Assembly (NCBI GenBank): GCA_023384105.1
Contig: JAHDXR010000002.1
Location: 124,001-188,000 of the forward strand
Direction: 5' to 3'
DNA from: Hyphomonadaceae bacterium
GTDB taxonomy: Bacteria > Pseudomonadota > Alphaproteobacteria > Caulobacterales > Aquidulcibacteraceae
DNA: 64,000 bases
Part shown: one piece after another, positions 1 to 9,286 of the stretch
Layout: each line of letters begins with the position of its first letter
Numbering within the stretch: position 1 is the first letter of the stretch
Notes under the pieces: generated by a model
What the model was told of the DNA's origin: nothing
The model's input: only the letters and a program-made list of their open reading frames with translations
Database searches by the model: none
Position numbers and translations under genes: made by a program

Positions 1-243
1 GAAGCGCGCGTCCTTCTCGATCGCGATCAGCGGATCGGCGCCGGCCTCCAGCAGCGCGCGCGTCAGCCCGCCGGGGCCCGGCCCTACTTCGATCACCGGC
101 TTGCCGGCGATGTCGCCCGCGGCGCGGGCGATTCGGCGGGTGATGTTGAGGTCGAGCAGGAAATGCTGGCCGAGACCCTTGTTGGCCCACAGCCCATGCG
201 CTTCCAGCTCCGCGCGCAGCGTCGGCAGGTCGTCGGCGTTCAT
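1..243 (-). CDS. rsmA: 16S rRNA dimethyladenosine transferase RsmA/KsgA, N-terminal part
   Basis: The first 81 codons of a gene that runs off the left edge. The translation has a GLGQHFLLD segment followed by [20 protein letters not shown], which is the substrate-binding start and SAM-binding motif I of KsgA/RsmA. The family dimethylates two adjacent adenines near the 3' end of 16S rRNA during small-subunit maturation. The ATG overlaps the pdxA stop by 4 bases (ATGA), so it is translationally coupled as the last gene of the lptD-surA-pdxA-rsmA run. The C-terminal two thirds are outside the window, so completeness cannot be judged. Confidence 0.93.
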   Translation of the reverse strand, partial: MNADDLPTLRAELEAHGLWANKGLGQHFLLDLNITRRIARAAGDIAGKPVIEVGPGPGGLTRALLEAGADPLIAIEKDARF

Positions 244-1247
244 GCGCGCGAACGGCGCGCGGCCATCTCCCAGGCGAGCTTGAGCGCGGCGCGGAAGCTG
301 TCGGCGCGGGCGAGGCCCTTGCCGGCGATGTCGAAGCCGGCGCCGTGATCGGGCGAGGTGCGGATGATCGGCAGCCCGAGCGTGACGTTCACCGCGTCCC
401 AGAAATGCAGCGTCTTGATCGGGACGAGTCCCTGGTCGTGGTAAAGCGCGATCACCGCATCGTAGCTTCGCCGCGCGCCGTCGTGGAACAGCGTGTCGGC
501 CGAGCGCGCGTCGCTCACGTTCCAGCCTTCGGCGCGCAGCGTCGCCGCGGCCGGATTGACGATGTCGATCTCCTCGCGGCCGATATGGCCGCTTTCGCCG
601 GCATGCGGGTTGAGCCCGCACAGCGCGATCCGCGGGTCGTCGAGGCCGAAGTCGCGCTTCAGCGTTTCGCCCAGCACGCGCCCCACATGCGCGACGCGCT
701 CGCGCGTCAGCGCGCGGGGGACGTCGGCGAGCGGAGTGTGAATGGTGGCGAGCGCGACTTTCAGCTGCGGCCCTGCAAGCATCATCACCGGCCCCCGCGC
801 GTGGGGCCATGCGTCGTCCTTGACGAGGTGGGCGATGAACTCGGTGTGGCCGGGAAAGCCGAAATCGGCCGTGTGCAGCACCGCCTTGGCGATCGGCAGC
901 GTCACCAGCGCCGAAGCCGCGCCCGCGCGCACCGCCGCAACGCCCCGAGCGATTGCGCCGATCGTCGCTTCCGCGTTGACCGGGTCCGGTTCGCCCGGCG
1001 TTTCCTCGATCGCCAGCGGCGCATACAGCACGCTCAGCGCATCGGTCTTGAACGCGAGTTCCGCCGCCGACTGCGCGACGCGGAGCGCGGGCCTGGCCGC
1101 GCCGATGCGCGCGCAGGCGCGCTCGAACGCGTCAGGATCGCCGACCAGGAAGAAGGGCGGCGCACCCTCGCGTGCGGCCCAGACGCGCGCCGCCAGTTCG
1201 AGGCCGATCCCGGCGGGATCGCCCATCGAAACGGCGAGCGGCTTCAT
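240..1247 (-). CDS. pdxA: 4-hydroxythreonine-4-phosphate dehydrogenase
   Basis: A 335-residue protein of normal family length. It oxidises 4-phosphohydroxy-L-threonine in DXP-dependent pyridoxal phosphate synthesis; the product condenses with DXP on PdxJ. Visible motifs are GDPAGIGLE at residues 9-17, PGHTEF around H134, [13 protein letters not shown] around H215, [10 protein letters not shown] around H270 and [15 protein letters not shown] near 298-311. H170, H215 and H270 fit the three metal-ligand histidines of the family. It lies 4 bases after surA and overlaps rsmA by 4, a conserved proteobacterial order. Confidence 0.97.
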   Translation of the reverse strand: MKPLAVSMGDPAGIGLELAARVWAAREGAPPFFLVGDPDAFERACARIGAARPALRVAQSAAELAFKTDALSVLYAPLAIEETPGEPDPVNAEATIGAIARGVAAVRAGAASALVTLPIAKAVLHTADFGFPGHTEFIAHLVKDDAWPHARGPVMMLAGPQLKVALATIHTPLADVPRALTRERVAHVGRVLGETLKRDFGLDDPRIALCGLNPHAGESGHIGREEIDIVNPAAATLRAEGWNVSDARSADTLFHDGARRSYDAVIALYHDQGLVPIKTLHFWDAVNVTLGLPIIRTSPDHGAGFDIAGKGLARADSFRAALKLAWEMAARRSRA

Positions 1248-1251
1248 GGCG

Positions 1252-2487
1252 TCACTGCGAGCGGGTGATGATCGTGGCTTCGCGGCGCAGGTTGCGCAGA
1301 TAACGGTCGGCGAGCATGGCCAGCTCCTGTTCCCGCAGTTCGCTCTCGATCACGTCGCGGGGAGGCACGGCCGAGCCGCCGGTTTCCCGCGCGCATACGA
1401 CGATCGTCGACGCCTGGTCGCCGCTCGCCACGACCGGCGACGCGCGGCCGGCGGCGACGCCGCTGATGCGGCTGCGAATGGCGGGCGACAGGTCCGCTTC
1501 CTGCGTGCGGCCGAGGTCGGCGACGCTGGCGTCTTGAATGCTCGACGCTTCGGACTCGAGCCGGCCGCAGCCGTCGATGCGCCGCTGCAGGCGTTCGAGC
1601 GCCGCCTGCCGCGCGACCGGCGCGCTGATCTGGCGCAGCGAGACGATGGAGATGGTGCCGGCGTCGGCGCCGGCGCGGCGGTCGCGCATGGCGATGATAT
1701 AGACGCCGTTCTGCGTGCGGACCGGCAGCGAGACCTGGCCGGGCTGCAATTGCTCGGCGATCGGCTGAAGCTCCAGGGCGAGTTCGGGCGCGGCGATCCA
1801 GCCGATGTCGCCGCCGGCGGCGGCCGAGGGCGCTTGCGAGAACTGGCGTGCGACCGCCGGGAAAGGCGCGCCGCGCTGCATTTCCTGTAGCAGGCGCATG
1901 GCGCCGTCCTGCATTTCCGCGAACTCCTGCTCGGTCTCGGCCGGCAGGAAGATTTCGGCGATGTGGTACTGCGGACGGGTGGCGTTGGCGGCGATGCGCT
2001 GCTGCGTCTCCTGGATTTCCACTTCCGAGATGCGCACGCGCGAGCCGTACATGCCGTTGATCAGCCGCTGCCAGGCAATGTCGGCCTCGATCTGCGAACG
2101 CAGCGTGCCGAGGCCGGCCCCGGCCTGCGCCAGCGATTCGGCCAAGCCCTCGAGCGTCGTGTTGTTCTGCCGGGCGATGTCCGTCAGGCGCCGGTCGATA
2201 ATGCCGGGATCGATGTTGATATCGAACCGGCGCGCCTCTTCGAGCTGCAGGCGCTCGTCGACGAGGTCGCGCAGCGCTTGCGCCCGGGCGCGCTGCTGCA
2301 GCTCCGGCGTCGGCTGGATGCCGGACGACACCAGCAGCATGGTTGCGCGCTGGCGCACGTCATAGGTGGAGATCACGTGGTCGTTGACGATCGCAGCCAC
2401 GCCTTCCGCGTTCTGCGCCACAGCCGCGGGTGCGGCGAAAGCTGCCGCAAGCACCGCCGCGGCGGCGGAAACGTGTTTCCAGTTCAT
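1252..2487 (-). CDS. surA: Periplasmic chaperone / peptidyl-prolyl isomerase SurA
   Basis: 411 residues with a cleavable signal peptide (hydrophobic Ala-rich stretch ending AVAQ near residue 25). The N-terminal region starting EGVAAIVNDHVISTYDV is the SurA chaperone domain. One parvulin domain follows at about 170-270, containing YHIAEIF, FSQAPSAAAGGDIGW and a terminal GVYIIAM. E. coli SurA has two parvulin domains; alphaproteobacterial versions often have one clear copy, and the second region here is degenerate. It escorts outer-membrane proteins through the periplasm. It sits directly downstream of lptD, whose product is itself a known SurA client. Confidence 0.95.
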   Translation of the reverse strand: MNWKHVSAAAAVLAAAFAAPAAVAQNAEGVAAIVNDHVISTYDVRQRATMLLVSSGIQPTPELQQRARAQALRDLVDERLQLEEARRFDINIDPGIIDRRLTDIARQNNTTLEGLAESLAQAGAGLGTLRSQIEADIAWQRLINGMYGSRVRISEVEIQETQQRIAANATRPQYHIAEIFLPAETEQEFAEMQDGAMRLLQEMQRGAPFPAVARQFSQAPSAAAGGDIGWIAAPELALELQPIAEQLQPGQVSLPVRTQNGVYIIAMRDRRAGADAGTISIVSLRQISAPVARQAALERLQRRIDGCGRLESEASSIQDASVADLGRTQEADLSPAIRSRISGVAAGRASPVVASGDQASTIVVCARETGGSAVPPRDVIESELREQELAMLADRYLRNLRREATIITRSQ

Positions 2488-2505
2488 ATCTTCGTCTGCT
2501 CCGCC

Positions 2506-4758
2506 TCAGCTTCCGCCGAACACCCCGAGCGAACGCAGTCCGATCCGGATCTGCAAACCCTCATCCGGGCCGAGCGCCCCCAACCGAGTTTCCCGCCGGG
2601 TGTAGGAAATCTCCAGGAAGGTGCAATCGTCCTCGTAAATGGCCCGGATGTCCTGGCGCAGATTTATGTCTGAATCGAGGTCTCGGGTCAGCGAGGCCTG
2701 CATTCGCCAGCCGCGGGCGAGGTCCACCCCCAGGGCGGCGGTCAGCTCCTCGTTCGGGTCCGAGGGGTCGACCTGGAGAGCTTCGTCGATACTGAAATAG
2801 CGCACGTTGCCGGTGAAGCGGCCCATGGCGGCGCGCACCCTGATGTTGATGCGCTGGATGTCGAAGGTTTCGTTCTCCAGGCGAATCCGCGCCTCGGCGC
2901 CGAAATGACGGCCCAGATCGACCTGGCTGGCGGCGACCCAGTCGGTGTCGCGGCCGTCCAGGTTGTTTTCCGGCGTGAAGCCCGGCGCCTGCTCGTCCCG
3001 CCAGCGGCGGCCGAAGATCAGCGAGGCGCTTTCGCCGGTGCGGGCCCGCGCGATGGCGCGGACGCCGGCGCTGAGACGCCCGCCAGGCTCCCACAGGTCG
3101 TAGTTCGGCGTGGCGTTGGGGCGGAACAGGTTGGAGTCGTCCAGCTCGAAGGCGAGGCTGTCCTCGTTGATGTTGAGCGGCACAGTCGGATCGTCGGTCG
3201 CATAGGCGGCCATCACCACCGGCTCGACGATCAGGTCGAATCTTTCCCCCGGCCGCATGAACGGCCAGCTGATCTCGGCGCCGCCAAGACCGAGGCCGCG
3301 GGTGAAGGTTTCATATTCGTCTTCGCTGGTTTCGATCTGGTAGGCGTCGGCGCGCGCCTGCGCGAACGGGCTGAACACCATGCCCGGCCCGAAGATCGCG
3401 TCCTTGCGCCACGAGGCCGAGACCGAGAGCCGCCCGGTGCTGCCCTCGAATGCGGCCGTGTTCGGGTTGTCGTCGCGCGACAGCACGGCCGTGTTGGCCT
3501 GCAGGCGCAGCTGGCCGTTCAGCAGCGGGTCCGCCATCACGTGTTCGGTTTCCGCGAACGGTAGGATCAGCGGCAGCAGATTCGAGGTGTCCTGTTCGCG
3601 CAAACCCTGGAAGCTGATCGCCGTGACCGAGCTGTACGAATTCGCGTTCTGGCCGACGGCGTACAATTGCGACAGCAGGCGCAGCTCTTGGCCGATATAG
3701 GGACCGTGGCGCTCGCCGGCGCCGTCGATGTCGTAGCGGCGCAGGTACTGGTCGTCATAGGCGCGCTCGATGCCGAAGCCCCAGTCCCAGTAATCGTTGA
3801 CCTCGAACCGCCCTGCGCCGAACGCGCTGTAGCGGAAGACCTCGTCGCCGAAGCGGTCGCCGTCCTGGTCGAACAATTGCTCCTGCGTAAATGTCGTTTC
3901 GAGCGACATTTCTCCGGACCAAAAGCGCTTGCGGTAATCGAGGCGCGCCAGAGGATTGACGTTGCCGTGCAGCCGCAGCGACGCGGTCAGATCCTGCGAC
4001 GGCGAGATCGCCCAGTAATACGGCTGTTCGTAGAATGTGCCGAGGCGGCGGTTGCGGCCGATGTTCGGCGGCAGGAAGCCCGAGGCGCGCTCGATCGTCG
4101 GATCGGGGTGGGCGATATAGGGAATGTAGAGGATCGGCACGCCGACCACTTCCAGCACCGCGCCCTGGTAGGAGATCGTGCGGCTTTGGCGGTCCTGCAC
4201 CGCGCGCCGCGCGCGCAGGCTCCAGGTCGGCGGCCGGTCGCCGGTCTCGCAGATCGGGCAGCTCGTGTAGATGACGTTGCGAAGCTCGCTTTCGCCCTCG
4301 CCATGGCGCAGCGCCTGGCGGGCGGCGAGCGTGCTGGAATCGCCAAGCCGCGCGCGCAGCTCGCGCGCCGCGCCCACGTTCATCGCTTCGTCGGCTTCGA
4401 TTTCCTCGGCGTAAGTGACGGAGCCGTCTTCCAGCGCGATCTGCACGTCGCCCATGGCGCGGATCGAGCCGGTGTTGAGATCGTACACCAGCCGGTCGGC
4501 CCGCATGGTGCGGCCCTGATAGCGGACCTGCACGTCGCCGAGTGCGGTGATGGTGCGCGCCTGCGGGTCGTCGATCAGTTCGTCGGCTTCGAGCAGCACG
4601 CTCTCGCTCTGCGCGGCCGGCGTGCTGGGGGCGGCGACAGGCTGGGTCTGGGCCAGCGCCGTTGAACTCACGCCAACGGCGAGCGCCGCCGCCAGCGCCG
4701 CCCAGCCGTACGGCGCGCGCTCGGCCGGCCGGCCAGCCATGTCCCCCGAACGGCTCAT
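2506..4758 (-). CDS. lptD: LPS-assembly outer membrane protein LptD
   Basis: 750 residues. A signal peptide ends at STALAQ near residue 37. An OstA/LptA-like jellyroll follows (about 50-150, with ALGDVQVRYQGRTMRADRL), then the large C-terminal beta-barrel. Cysteines occur in the TSCPIC segment near 167 and in DDCTFLEISYTRRE near the C-terminus, as expected for the disulfides that gate LptD maturation. The ATG at 4758 is preferred over the one two codons upstream because an AAAGGG sits 6 bases before it, whereas it touches the upstream ATG directly. It forms the outer-membrane end of the LPS transport bridge; the inner-membrane LptF and LptG are encoded just upstream. Confidence 0.95.
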   Translation of the reverse strand: MSRSGDMAGRPAERAPYGWAALAAALAVGVSSTALAQTQPVAAPSTPAAQSESVLLEADELIDDPQARTITALGDVQVRYQGRTMRADRLVYDLNTGSIRAMGDVQIALEDGSVTYAEEIEADEAMNVGAARELRARLGDSSTLAARQALRHGEGESELRNVIYTSCPICETGDRPPTWSLRARRAVQDRQSRTISYQGAVLEVVGVPILYIPYIAHPDPTIERASGFLPPNIGRNRRLGTFYEQPYYWAISPSQDLTASLRLHGNVNPLARLDYRKRFWSGEMSLETTFTQEQLFDQDGDRFGDEVFRYSAFGAGRFEVNDYWDWGFGIERAYDDQYLRRYDIDGAGERHGPYIGQELRLLSQLYAVGQNANSYSSVTAISFQGLREQDTSNLLPLILPFAETEHVMADPLLNGQLRLQANTAVLSRDDNPNTAAFEGSTGRLSVSASWRKDAIFGPGMVFSPFAQARADAYQIETSEDEYETFTRGLGLGGAEISWPFMRPGERFDLIVEPVVMAAYATDDPTVPLNINEDSLAFELDDSNLFRPNATPNYDLWEPGGRLSAGVRAIARARTGESASLIFGRRWRDEQAPGFTPENNLDGRDTDWVAASQVDLGRHFGAEARIRLENETFDIQRINIRVRAAMGRFTGNVRYFSIDEALQVDPSDPNEELTAALGVDLARGWRMQASLTRDLDSDINLRQDIRAIYEDDCTFLEISYTRRETRLGALGPDEGLQIRIGLRSLGVFGGS

Positions 4759-4861
4759 CCGCATCCCTTTGTGCGACTCCGGTCTTTACCTAGACGGCTG
4801 CGGCGCAAGGCGTCCAGCGCCCGACGCCGCGCTGGGGAAGTGTTTCACACGCTGTGGCCGA

Positions 4862-5962
4862 TCAGCCGTCCTCGAGGAACGCCACCATCGCCAGGGCAAT
4901 GAACATTCCCGCCAGCGGCGCGCTCCAGGCTGCAACCACGGCGGGCACGGTTTGGGTCATCGCGAAGGCGCCGGCGAGCTGACTGTAAAAGAACAGAAAG
5001 AGGCCGATGCCTATGCCCATCGCGCCCCACCTGGCCAGATTGCCCAGCCGCTGCAGCTGCAGCGAGAAGGCCGCGCCAAGGCCCGCCATCACCGCCAGCA
5101 GCAGCGGATAGGCCAGCAGGCTCTGCCATTTCAGCTCGTAGCGGGTCGGTGCAAACCCCGCCGCGCGCGCCTCGCGGATAAAGCCGGGCAGGTCCCAGAA
5201 CGACAATGTCGCCGGCGTGACGAAGCGGTTGATGAGTTCGGTGGCGTCGAGCGTGGTGGGGATGGCGAGGTGGGTCTGACGCTGCGGCCGCCCGCCGGGC
5301 GTCGCCTCGACCAGATCGGTCAGCTGCCAGAAGCCCGGCCGCAGTTCGGCCCGCGCTGCGCGCATGCGGCGGGTGAAGCGCAGCGCGTCGTTGCGCGCCT
5401 CGAAGAACATGAAGGTGGCGCCCTGCAGCACCGTGCCGCTCGCATCGACGCTGTCGGCGTGGATGACGACCTGGCCGTCCCGGTCGCCCTGCCGAATCCA
5501 GACGCCGCTCCCGGCGCTTTGGGCGCCAAACGCGGCGAGCGCGTCCTCCTTTTCTGCCTCGAATGCGCGGTAAAGGCGCGCGCCCAGCGGGTTGAGCGTG
5601 GTGATGACAAGTAGGCCGAGCCCTGCGCCAACGACCGCCGACGGCGCGAGAAAGCGCCAGGCCGAAACGCCCGCGGCCCGCATCGCCACCAGTTCGCTTG
5701 ACCGGTTGAGGCCGATGATCGCCATCATCGTGCCGGCCAGCACGATGAACGGCAGCGTCTGCTCGACCAGCATCGGCGTTTTCAGCAGCGTGAGCCGCAG
5801 CGCTTCCATCGGCCCAAGTTCGATGCGCGTGCCGATGGTGCGTATCTGCTCGACGAAGTCGATCAGCAGGATCGAAGCGAGCACGGCGGCGAGCGCGATC
5901 GCCACGCCCGCCGCCACGCGGCTGATGATGTAGCGCCCGAGTCGGGAGAAGAAGAAGTTCAT
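4862..5962 (-). CDS. lptG: LPS export ABC transporter permease LptG
   Basis: 366 residues of the YjgP/YjgQ family. Three transmembrane segments sit in the N-terminal third (about 13-35, 55-80, 100-123), a periplasmic beta-jellyroll spans roughly 130-270, and three more transmembrane segments lie at the C-terminus. The coupling-helix region reads IGLNRSSELVAMRAAGVSAW. Together with LptF and the ATPase LptB it extracts LPS from the inner membrane. The start codon overlaps the lptF stop (ATGA), so the two permeases are co-translated, consistent with a heterodimer. Confidence 0.94.
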   Translation of the reverse strand: MNFFFSRLGRYIISRVAAGVAIALAAVLASILLIDFVEQIRTIGTRIELGPMEALRLTLLKTPMLVEQTLPFIVLAGTMMAIIGLNRSSELVAMRAAGVSAWRFLAPSAVVGAGLGLLVITTLNPLGARLYRAFEAEKEDALAAFGAQSAGSGVWIRQGDRDGQVVIHADSVDASGTVLQGATFMFFEARNDALRFTRRMRAARAELRPGFWQLTDLVEATPGGRPQRQTHLAIPTTLDATELINRFVTPATLSFWDLPGFIREARAAGFAPTRYELKWQSLLAYPLLLAVMAGLGAAFSLQLQRLGNLARWGAMGIGIGLFLFFYSQLAGAFAMTQTVPAVVAAWSAPLAGMFIALAMVAFLEDG

Positions 5963-7089
5963 GCCCCCGCCTCCGCCAGCACGGAGGGGCCGAGCGACAA
6001 GCGTTTCCGCCGCGCCCTCTTGCCGCTCAGCATGATCGCGGCGATCAGAATGACCGCTATCGGCAAGGCGTATTGCAGCGCGTTAAGGTCGGGATTTTCG
6101 TCCGCCGCCGCCTGGAGTCCGATCGCCGCCAAGCGCACCAGCAGCGCAATCACCGCCGCGACCATGATGCGCCGGCCATAGCCGCGCCGGCTGAATTCGC
6201 CCACCAGCACGCCGGCCAGCGCGATCATCGCCAGCGCGATATTGAGCAGCGGCGCCGAGAGCCGCGCATGCGCTTCGGCCAGAAACTGATCGATATTGCG
6301 CTGGTCGAAGTGCGTGGTGCGGTCCGGGAAGAAGAGTTCGTAAAGCGTGCGGTCCGACGCCTTGAGGAAGAAGTACTCCGTCTCTTCGATGCCCGCGCCC
6401 ATCTGCAGCACGTAACGGTCGAAGTCGAGCACGTCGACCGTTCCGTCCTCCGTCTGCCGCTGGATCTGGCCGTCGCGCAGCACGATGGCGGGAGCGCCGT
6501 CGATGGTCACGATTGCGCCCGCGCGCGCTGTATAGGTGATCGGCAGATCGGGCCGCGCGTCATTGATGAGGAGATCGCGCAGTTCGCCGCCACCGCCGCG
6601 CTGGCGCGCGTAAAGCGTGAGCCCTTCGCCGGGAAACGTGAAAGACCCTTCCTCGATCAGGCTCGAAGCGATGTCGGTGCGCAGCGCATAAAGCGTCTCG
6701 CGCCGCTCCTTGAACGCCCAGGGCTGGACTACGGTGTTGATCGCCAGATGTGCGAGCGCGGCCAGCACGGCGAGCTGGATGATCGGCCGGGCGATGTGGT
6801 GACGCGATACGCCGGCGCCGTAGAGCACGGCGATTTCGCTTTCCTGCTGCATCCGGTTCAGCGCGTAGACGGTGGCGATGAACACCGCGATCGGCAGGAT
6901 CAGCGACAGGAGTTGCGGCAGCGCCAGGATCGTCACCCAGGCGAACGCCCAGCCGGCGTTGCGGTTGGTGATGATGATGTCGAGCTGGTTCAGCCCCTGG
7001 GTCAGGATGGCGATGGCCGCCAGCGCGCCCAGGATCGCCAGCAGCGGCCCAAGCGCCTGCCGAAAAATGTACGCCGAAACCGTGTTCAT
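5959..7089 (-). CDS. lptF: LPS export ABC transporter permease LptF
   Basis: 376 residues, same architecture as LptG: transmembrane segments near 10-30, 50-75 and 97-120, a periplasmic jellyroll (EEGSFTFPGEGLTLYARQRG near 145-165), and three C-terminal transmembrane segments. The segment NRMQQESEIAVLYGAGVSRHHI is the cytoplasmic coupling helix that meets LptB. AAAGGA lies 5-6 bases before the ATG. It is the first gene of the minus-strand envelope operon and diverges from pepA, so the promoters for both directions must lie between 7090 and 7243. I saw no convincing -10/-35 pair there. Confidence 0.94.
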   Translation of the reverse strand: MNTVSAYIFRQALGPLLAILGALAAIAILTQGLNQLDIIITNRNAGWAFAWVTILALPQLLSLILPIAVFIATVYALNRMQQESEIAVLYGAGVSRHHIARPIIQLAVLAALAHLAINTVVQPWAFKERRETLYALRTDIASSLIEEGSFTFPGEGLTLYARQRGGGGELRDLLINDARPDLPITYTARAGAIVTIDGAPAIVLRDGQIQRQTEDGTVDVLDFDRYVLQMGAGIEETEYFFLKASDRTLYELFFPDRTTHFDQRNIDQFLAEAHARLSAPLLNIALAMIALAGVLVGEFSRRGYGRRIMVAAVIALLVRLAAIGLQAAADENPDLNALQYALPIAVILIAAIMLSGKRARRKRLSLGPSVLAEAGA

Positions 7090-7243
7090 CGCGTCCTTTC
7101 GCGCGGCGCCTGCAGGAGCGGTTCTCGGGCGCCACGGTGTTCCCTAAGCCCAGCCGTCAGCTTTTCAATTGCCTCCGGCATGGCTACCACTGCGCCGACC
7201 GAGGTTGAAGCGGGCGTTGGCCCCGCATTTCCAGAGGACATTC

Positions 7244-8737
7244 ATGGACATCCGTTTTGTGACCGCCGGCGGCGGCGATGTTGTGGCGGTTATGGCGACC
7301 GAAGCGGGCGAGCTGCTGGACGCCGGCAAGGCGCTCGACGCGGCCGCCAATGGTCGTATCGCCAAGGCAATGAAGGCGGCGCGTTTCACGGGCGCCGCGG
7401 GCCAGGTCGCTGACATTCTCGCGCCGGAGGGGATCGATTTCGGCCGCGTGCTGGTGATCGGGCTCGGCAAGCCGGACGCCGCCAACGGAATGACCGTGGA
7501 GCGCTGGGCCGGCCACGCCGTGAAGCGCACGCTCACGTCGGGCGCCGAAAAGCTGGTGCTGCAGCCGGACGCGCTGCCGACCGTGTCCAAGGCCGAGGCG
7601 GGCGCGCACGCGGCGATGGGCGCGCGCCTCGCCGCCTATCGCTTCGACACCTACAAGACCAAGCTCAAGCCGGAGCAGAAGCCGACGCTGCAGGCGGTCG
7701 AGATCATGATGGACGGCACCGCCGCCGCCAAGGCGCGGGCGGAGAAGGACAGCGCCATCGTCGAGGGCGTGTTCTTTGCCCGCGATCTCGTCAGCGAGCC
7801 GCCGAACGTGCTTTATCCGGAAAGCTTCGCCGAACGCCTGCGCGATCTGGAGACGCTCGGCGTCGAGGTCGACCTGATCGAGCCCGCGCAAATGGAGCGC
7901 CTCGGCATGGGCGCGCTGCTCGGCGTCGCCCAGGGCTCGGCGCATCCGGCGCGGCTGGTGGCGATGAAGTGGAACGGGGCGGCCACGAAAAAGGGCAAGC
8001 CGCTCGCGCTGGTCGGCAAGGGCGTCACCTTCGACACTGGCGGCATCTCGCTGAAGCCGGGCGCCGGCATGGACGAGATGAAGGGCGACATGGGCGGCGC
8101 CGCCGCCGTCGCCGGCGTGATGAAGGCCGTCGCGCTGCGCAAGGCCAAGGCGAACGTCGTCGGCGTGGTCGCGCTTGTGGAGAACATGCCGGGCGCGAAC
8201 GCGCAGCGTCCGGGTGACATCGTCAACACCATGTCGGGCCAGACCATCGAGGTGCTGAACACCGACGCCGAGGGCCGCCTCATCCTCGCCGACGCCGTCT
8301 GGTATGCGCAGGACAAGTTCGATCCCGCCGCCGTCATCGATCTCGCCACGCTCACCGGCGCCGTGATCGTGGCGCTCGGCCACGAGCACGCGGGCCTTTT
8401 CTCCAGCGACGAAGACCTCGCGCACGCCATCACCGCCGCCGCGCAGACCGAGGGTGAGTCGGTATGGCGGCTGCCGCTCAGCCCGGCCTACGACAAGCTG
8501 ATCGACACGCCCAACGCCGACATGAAGAATATCGCCGGCAAGCCGATGGCGGGCTCGATCGTCGGCGCGCAGTTCATTAAGCGCTTCATCAAGGAGGGCG
8601 TCCCGTGGGCCCATCTCGACATCGCCGGCACCGCCTGGAAGCCCGCGCCCTACGAGGATCCCATCTCCCCCACCTGGGCGACCGGCTACGGCGTGCGCCT
8701 GCTCAACCGCCTCATCGCCAACCGCTATGAGGATTGA
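7244..8737 (+). CDS. pepA: Leucyl aminopeptidase PepA
   Basis: 497 residues, the usual M17 length. It removes N-terminal residues from peptides using two metal ions. The C-terminal catalytic domain shows VGKGVTFDTGGISLKPG (catalytic Lys and metal Asp), EMKGDMGGAA, and the signature NTDAEGRLILAD with the catalytic Arg. The ATG at 7244 is preferred over an in-frame ATG 25 codons upstream because AGAGGA precedes it and the family starts at this position; the upstream extension is basic and unlike the family. PepA can also bind DNA in gammaproteobacteria, but nothing here bears on that. The gene is divergent from lptF. Confidence 0.97.
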   Translation: MDIRFVTAGGGDVVAVMATEAGELLDAGKALDAAANGRIAKAMKAARFTGAAGQVADILAPEGIDFGRVLVIGLGKPDAANGMTVERWAGHAVKRTLTSGAEKLVLQPDALPTVSKAEAGAHAAMGARLAAYRFDTYKTKLKPEQKPTLQAVEIMMDGTAAAKARAEKDSAIVEGVFFARDLVSEPPNVLYPESFAERLRDLETLGVEVDLIEPAQMERLGMGALLGVAQGSAHPARLVAMKWNGAATKKGKPLALVGKGVTFDTGGISLKPGAGMDEMKGDMGGAAAVAGVMKAVALRKAKANVVGVVALVENMPGANAQRPGDIVNTMSGQTIEVLNTDAEGRLILADAVWYAQDKFDPAAVIDLATLTGAVIVALGHEHAGLFSSDEDLAHAITAAAQTEGESVWRLPLSPAYDKLIDTPNADMKNIAGKPMAGSIVGAQFIKRFIKEGVPWAHLDIAGTAWKPAPYEDPISPTWATGYGVRLLNRLIANRYED

Positions 8738-8779
8738 TCTTGGTAGGGAAATCCTTATAATCCGGAAAATCCGGATAAT
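8734..8779 (+). promoter_or_regulatory. Promoter with overlapping palindrome before the Phd/YefM-like gene
   Basis: TTGATC (8734-8739), a 16-base spacer and a perfect TATAAT (8756-8761) form a strong sigma-70-type promoter just after pepA. An imperfect inverted repeat, ATAATCCGG (8757-8765) and CCGGATAAT (8771-8779), covers the -10 box, and another CCGGATC follows at 8782. Antitoxins of the Phd/YefM class repress their own promoters by binding palindromes, so this looks like an autoregulatory operator. The elements are read directly; the regulation is inferred. Confidence 0.6.
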
Positions 8780-8808
8780 GGCCGGATCGGATAAAGCGTA
8801 TTAAGCCC

Positions 8809-9087
8809 ATGCCAAAAGTTCAAAACGTCTCGTCCAGCGAGTTCGCGGGGAAGTTCGGGCAATGGTCGTTCAACGCGCAGCGAGCGCCGGTGAAAGTCGT
8901 CAACAACAAGACCGGGAATGTCCTCGGCTACTTCGTCTCCGCCCAGGAGTTCGAGGCGCTGATGGAGTTGCGCGATCTGTTGCCGCGTGCGGCGCCGGCG
9001 TGGGAGATTTCGGCGGAGTCGGCGGCGGAGTTGGAAAAGCCGCTGCCGCGCCTGCGCCCGGAATTGGATCGCTTGATGGAGGACTGA
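8809..9087 (+). CDS. Phd/YefM-family antitoxin-like protein
   Basis: 92 residues. The N-terminal half (VSSSEFAGKFGQWSFNAQRAPVKVVNNK, then GNVLGYFVSAQEFEALMEL at about 37-55) has the layout of Phd/YefM antitoxins: a small DNA-binding fold with an FG-x-W-x-x-x-A core followed by a G-Y-F-x-S-A strand. The C-terminal 35 residues are acidic and proline-rich, as expected for the disordered toxin-neutralising tail. It has its own promoter and palindrome upstream (8734-8779). No recognisable toxin follows; the next reading frame has only 45 codons. It may be a solitary antitoxin used as a regulator, or a module whose toxin has decayed. Confidence 0.7.
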   Translation: MPKVQNVSSSEFAGKFGQWSFNAQRAPVKVVNNKTGNVLGYFVSAQEFEALMELRDLLPRAAPAWEISAESAAELEKPLPRLRPELDRLMED

Positions 9088-9091
9088 GCCG

Positions 9092-9229
9092 ATGAGCGGC
9101 GCCGACGCGCCGCTTCCGGGCGAAGTCATTCCATTCTGGTATCTGGACAAGCTGCTCGCGCGCGTGCGCGAGGCGCATAAAGAGGCGCGCCGGCGCGGCG
9201 CGCTCCGTTCAGCATCGAGGGACGATTGA
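9092..9229 (+). CDS. Short hypothetical protein after the antitoxin-like gene
   Basis: A 45-codon frame beginning 4 bases after the antitoxin-like stop, translating to an N-terminal LPGEVIPFWYLDKLL followed by a highly basic tail. I do not recognise it. Its position suggests the remnant of a toxin, and the opening PGEVIPFWYL faintly recalls the start of PemK/MazF-like toxins, but it ends long before such a domain could be complete and I would not assign it. A GGAGG sits 7-11 bases upstream of the ATG (9078-9083 region). It may be translated with the preceding gene. Confidence 0.35.
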   Translation: MSGADAPLPGEVIPFWYLDKLLARVREAHKEARRRGALRSASRDD

Positions 9230-9286
9230 TGCATCGTCGTTCAAACGAGGTGCGCGCCCTGCGCCATATCGAGAAAGCCAGGCGGG

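Noticed and set aside
8809-9229. A complete toxin-antitoxin module
   Set aside because: Only the antitoxin-like half can be supported; the following frame is too short and does not match a toxin convincingly.
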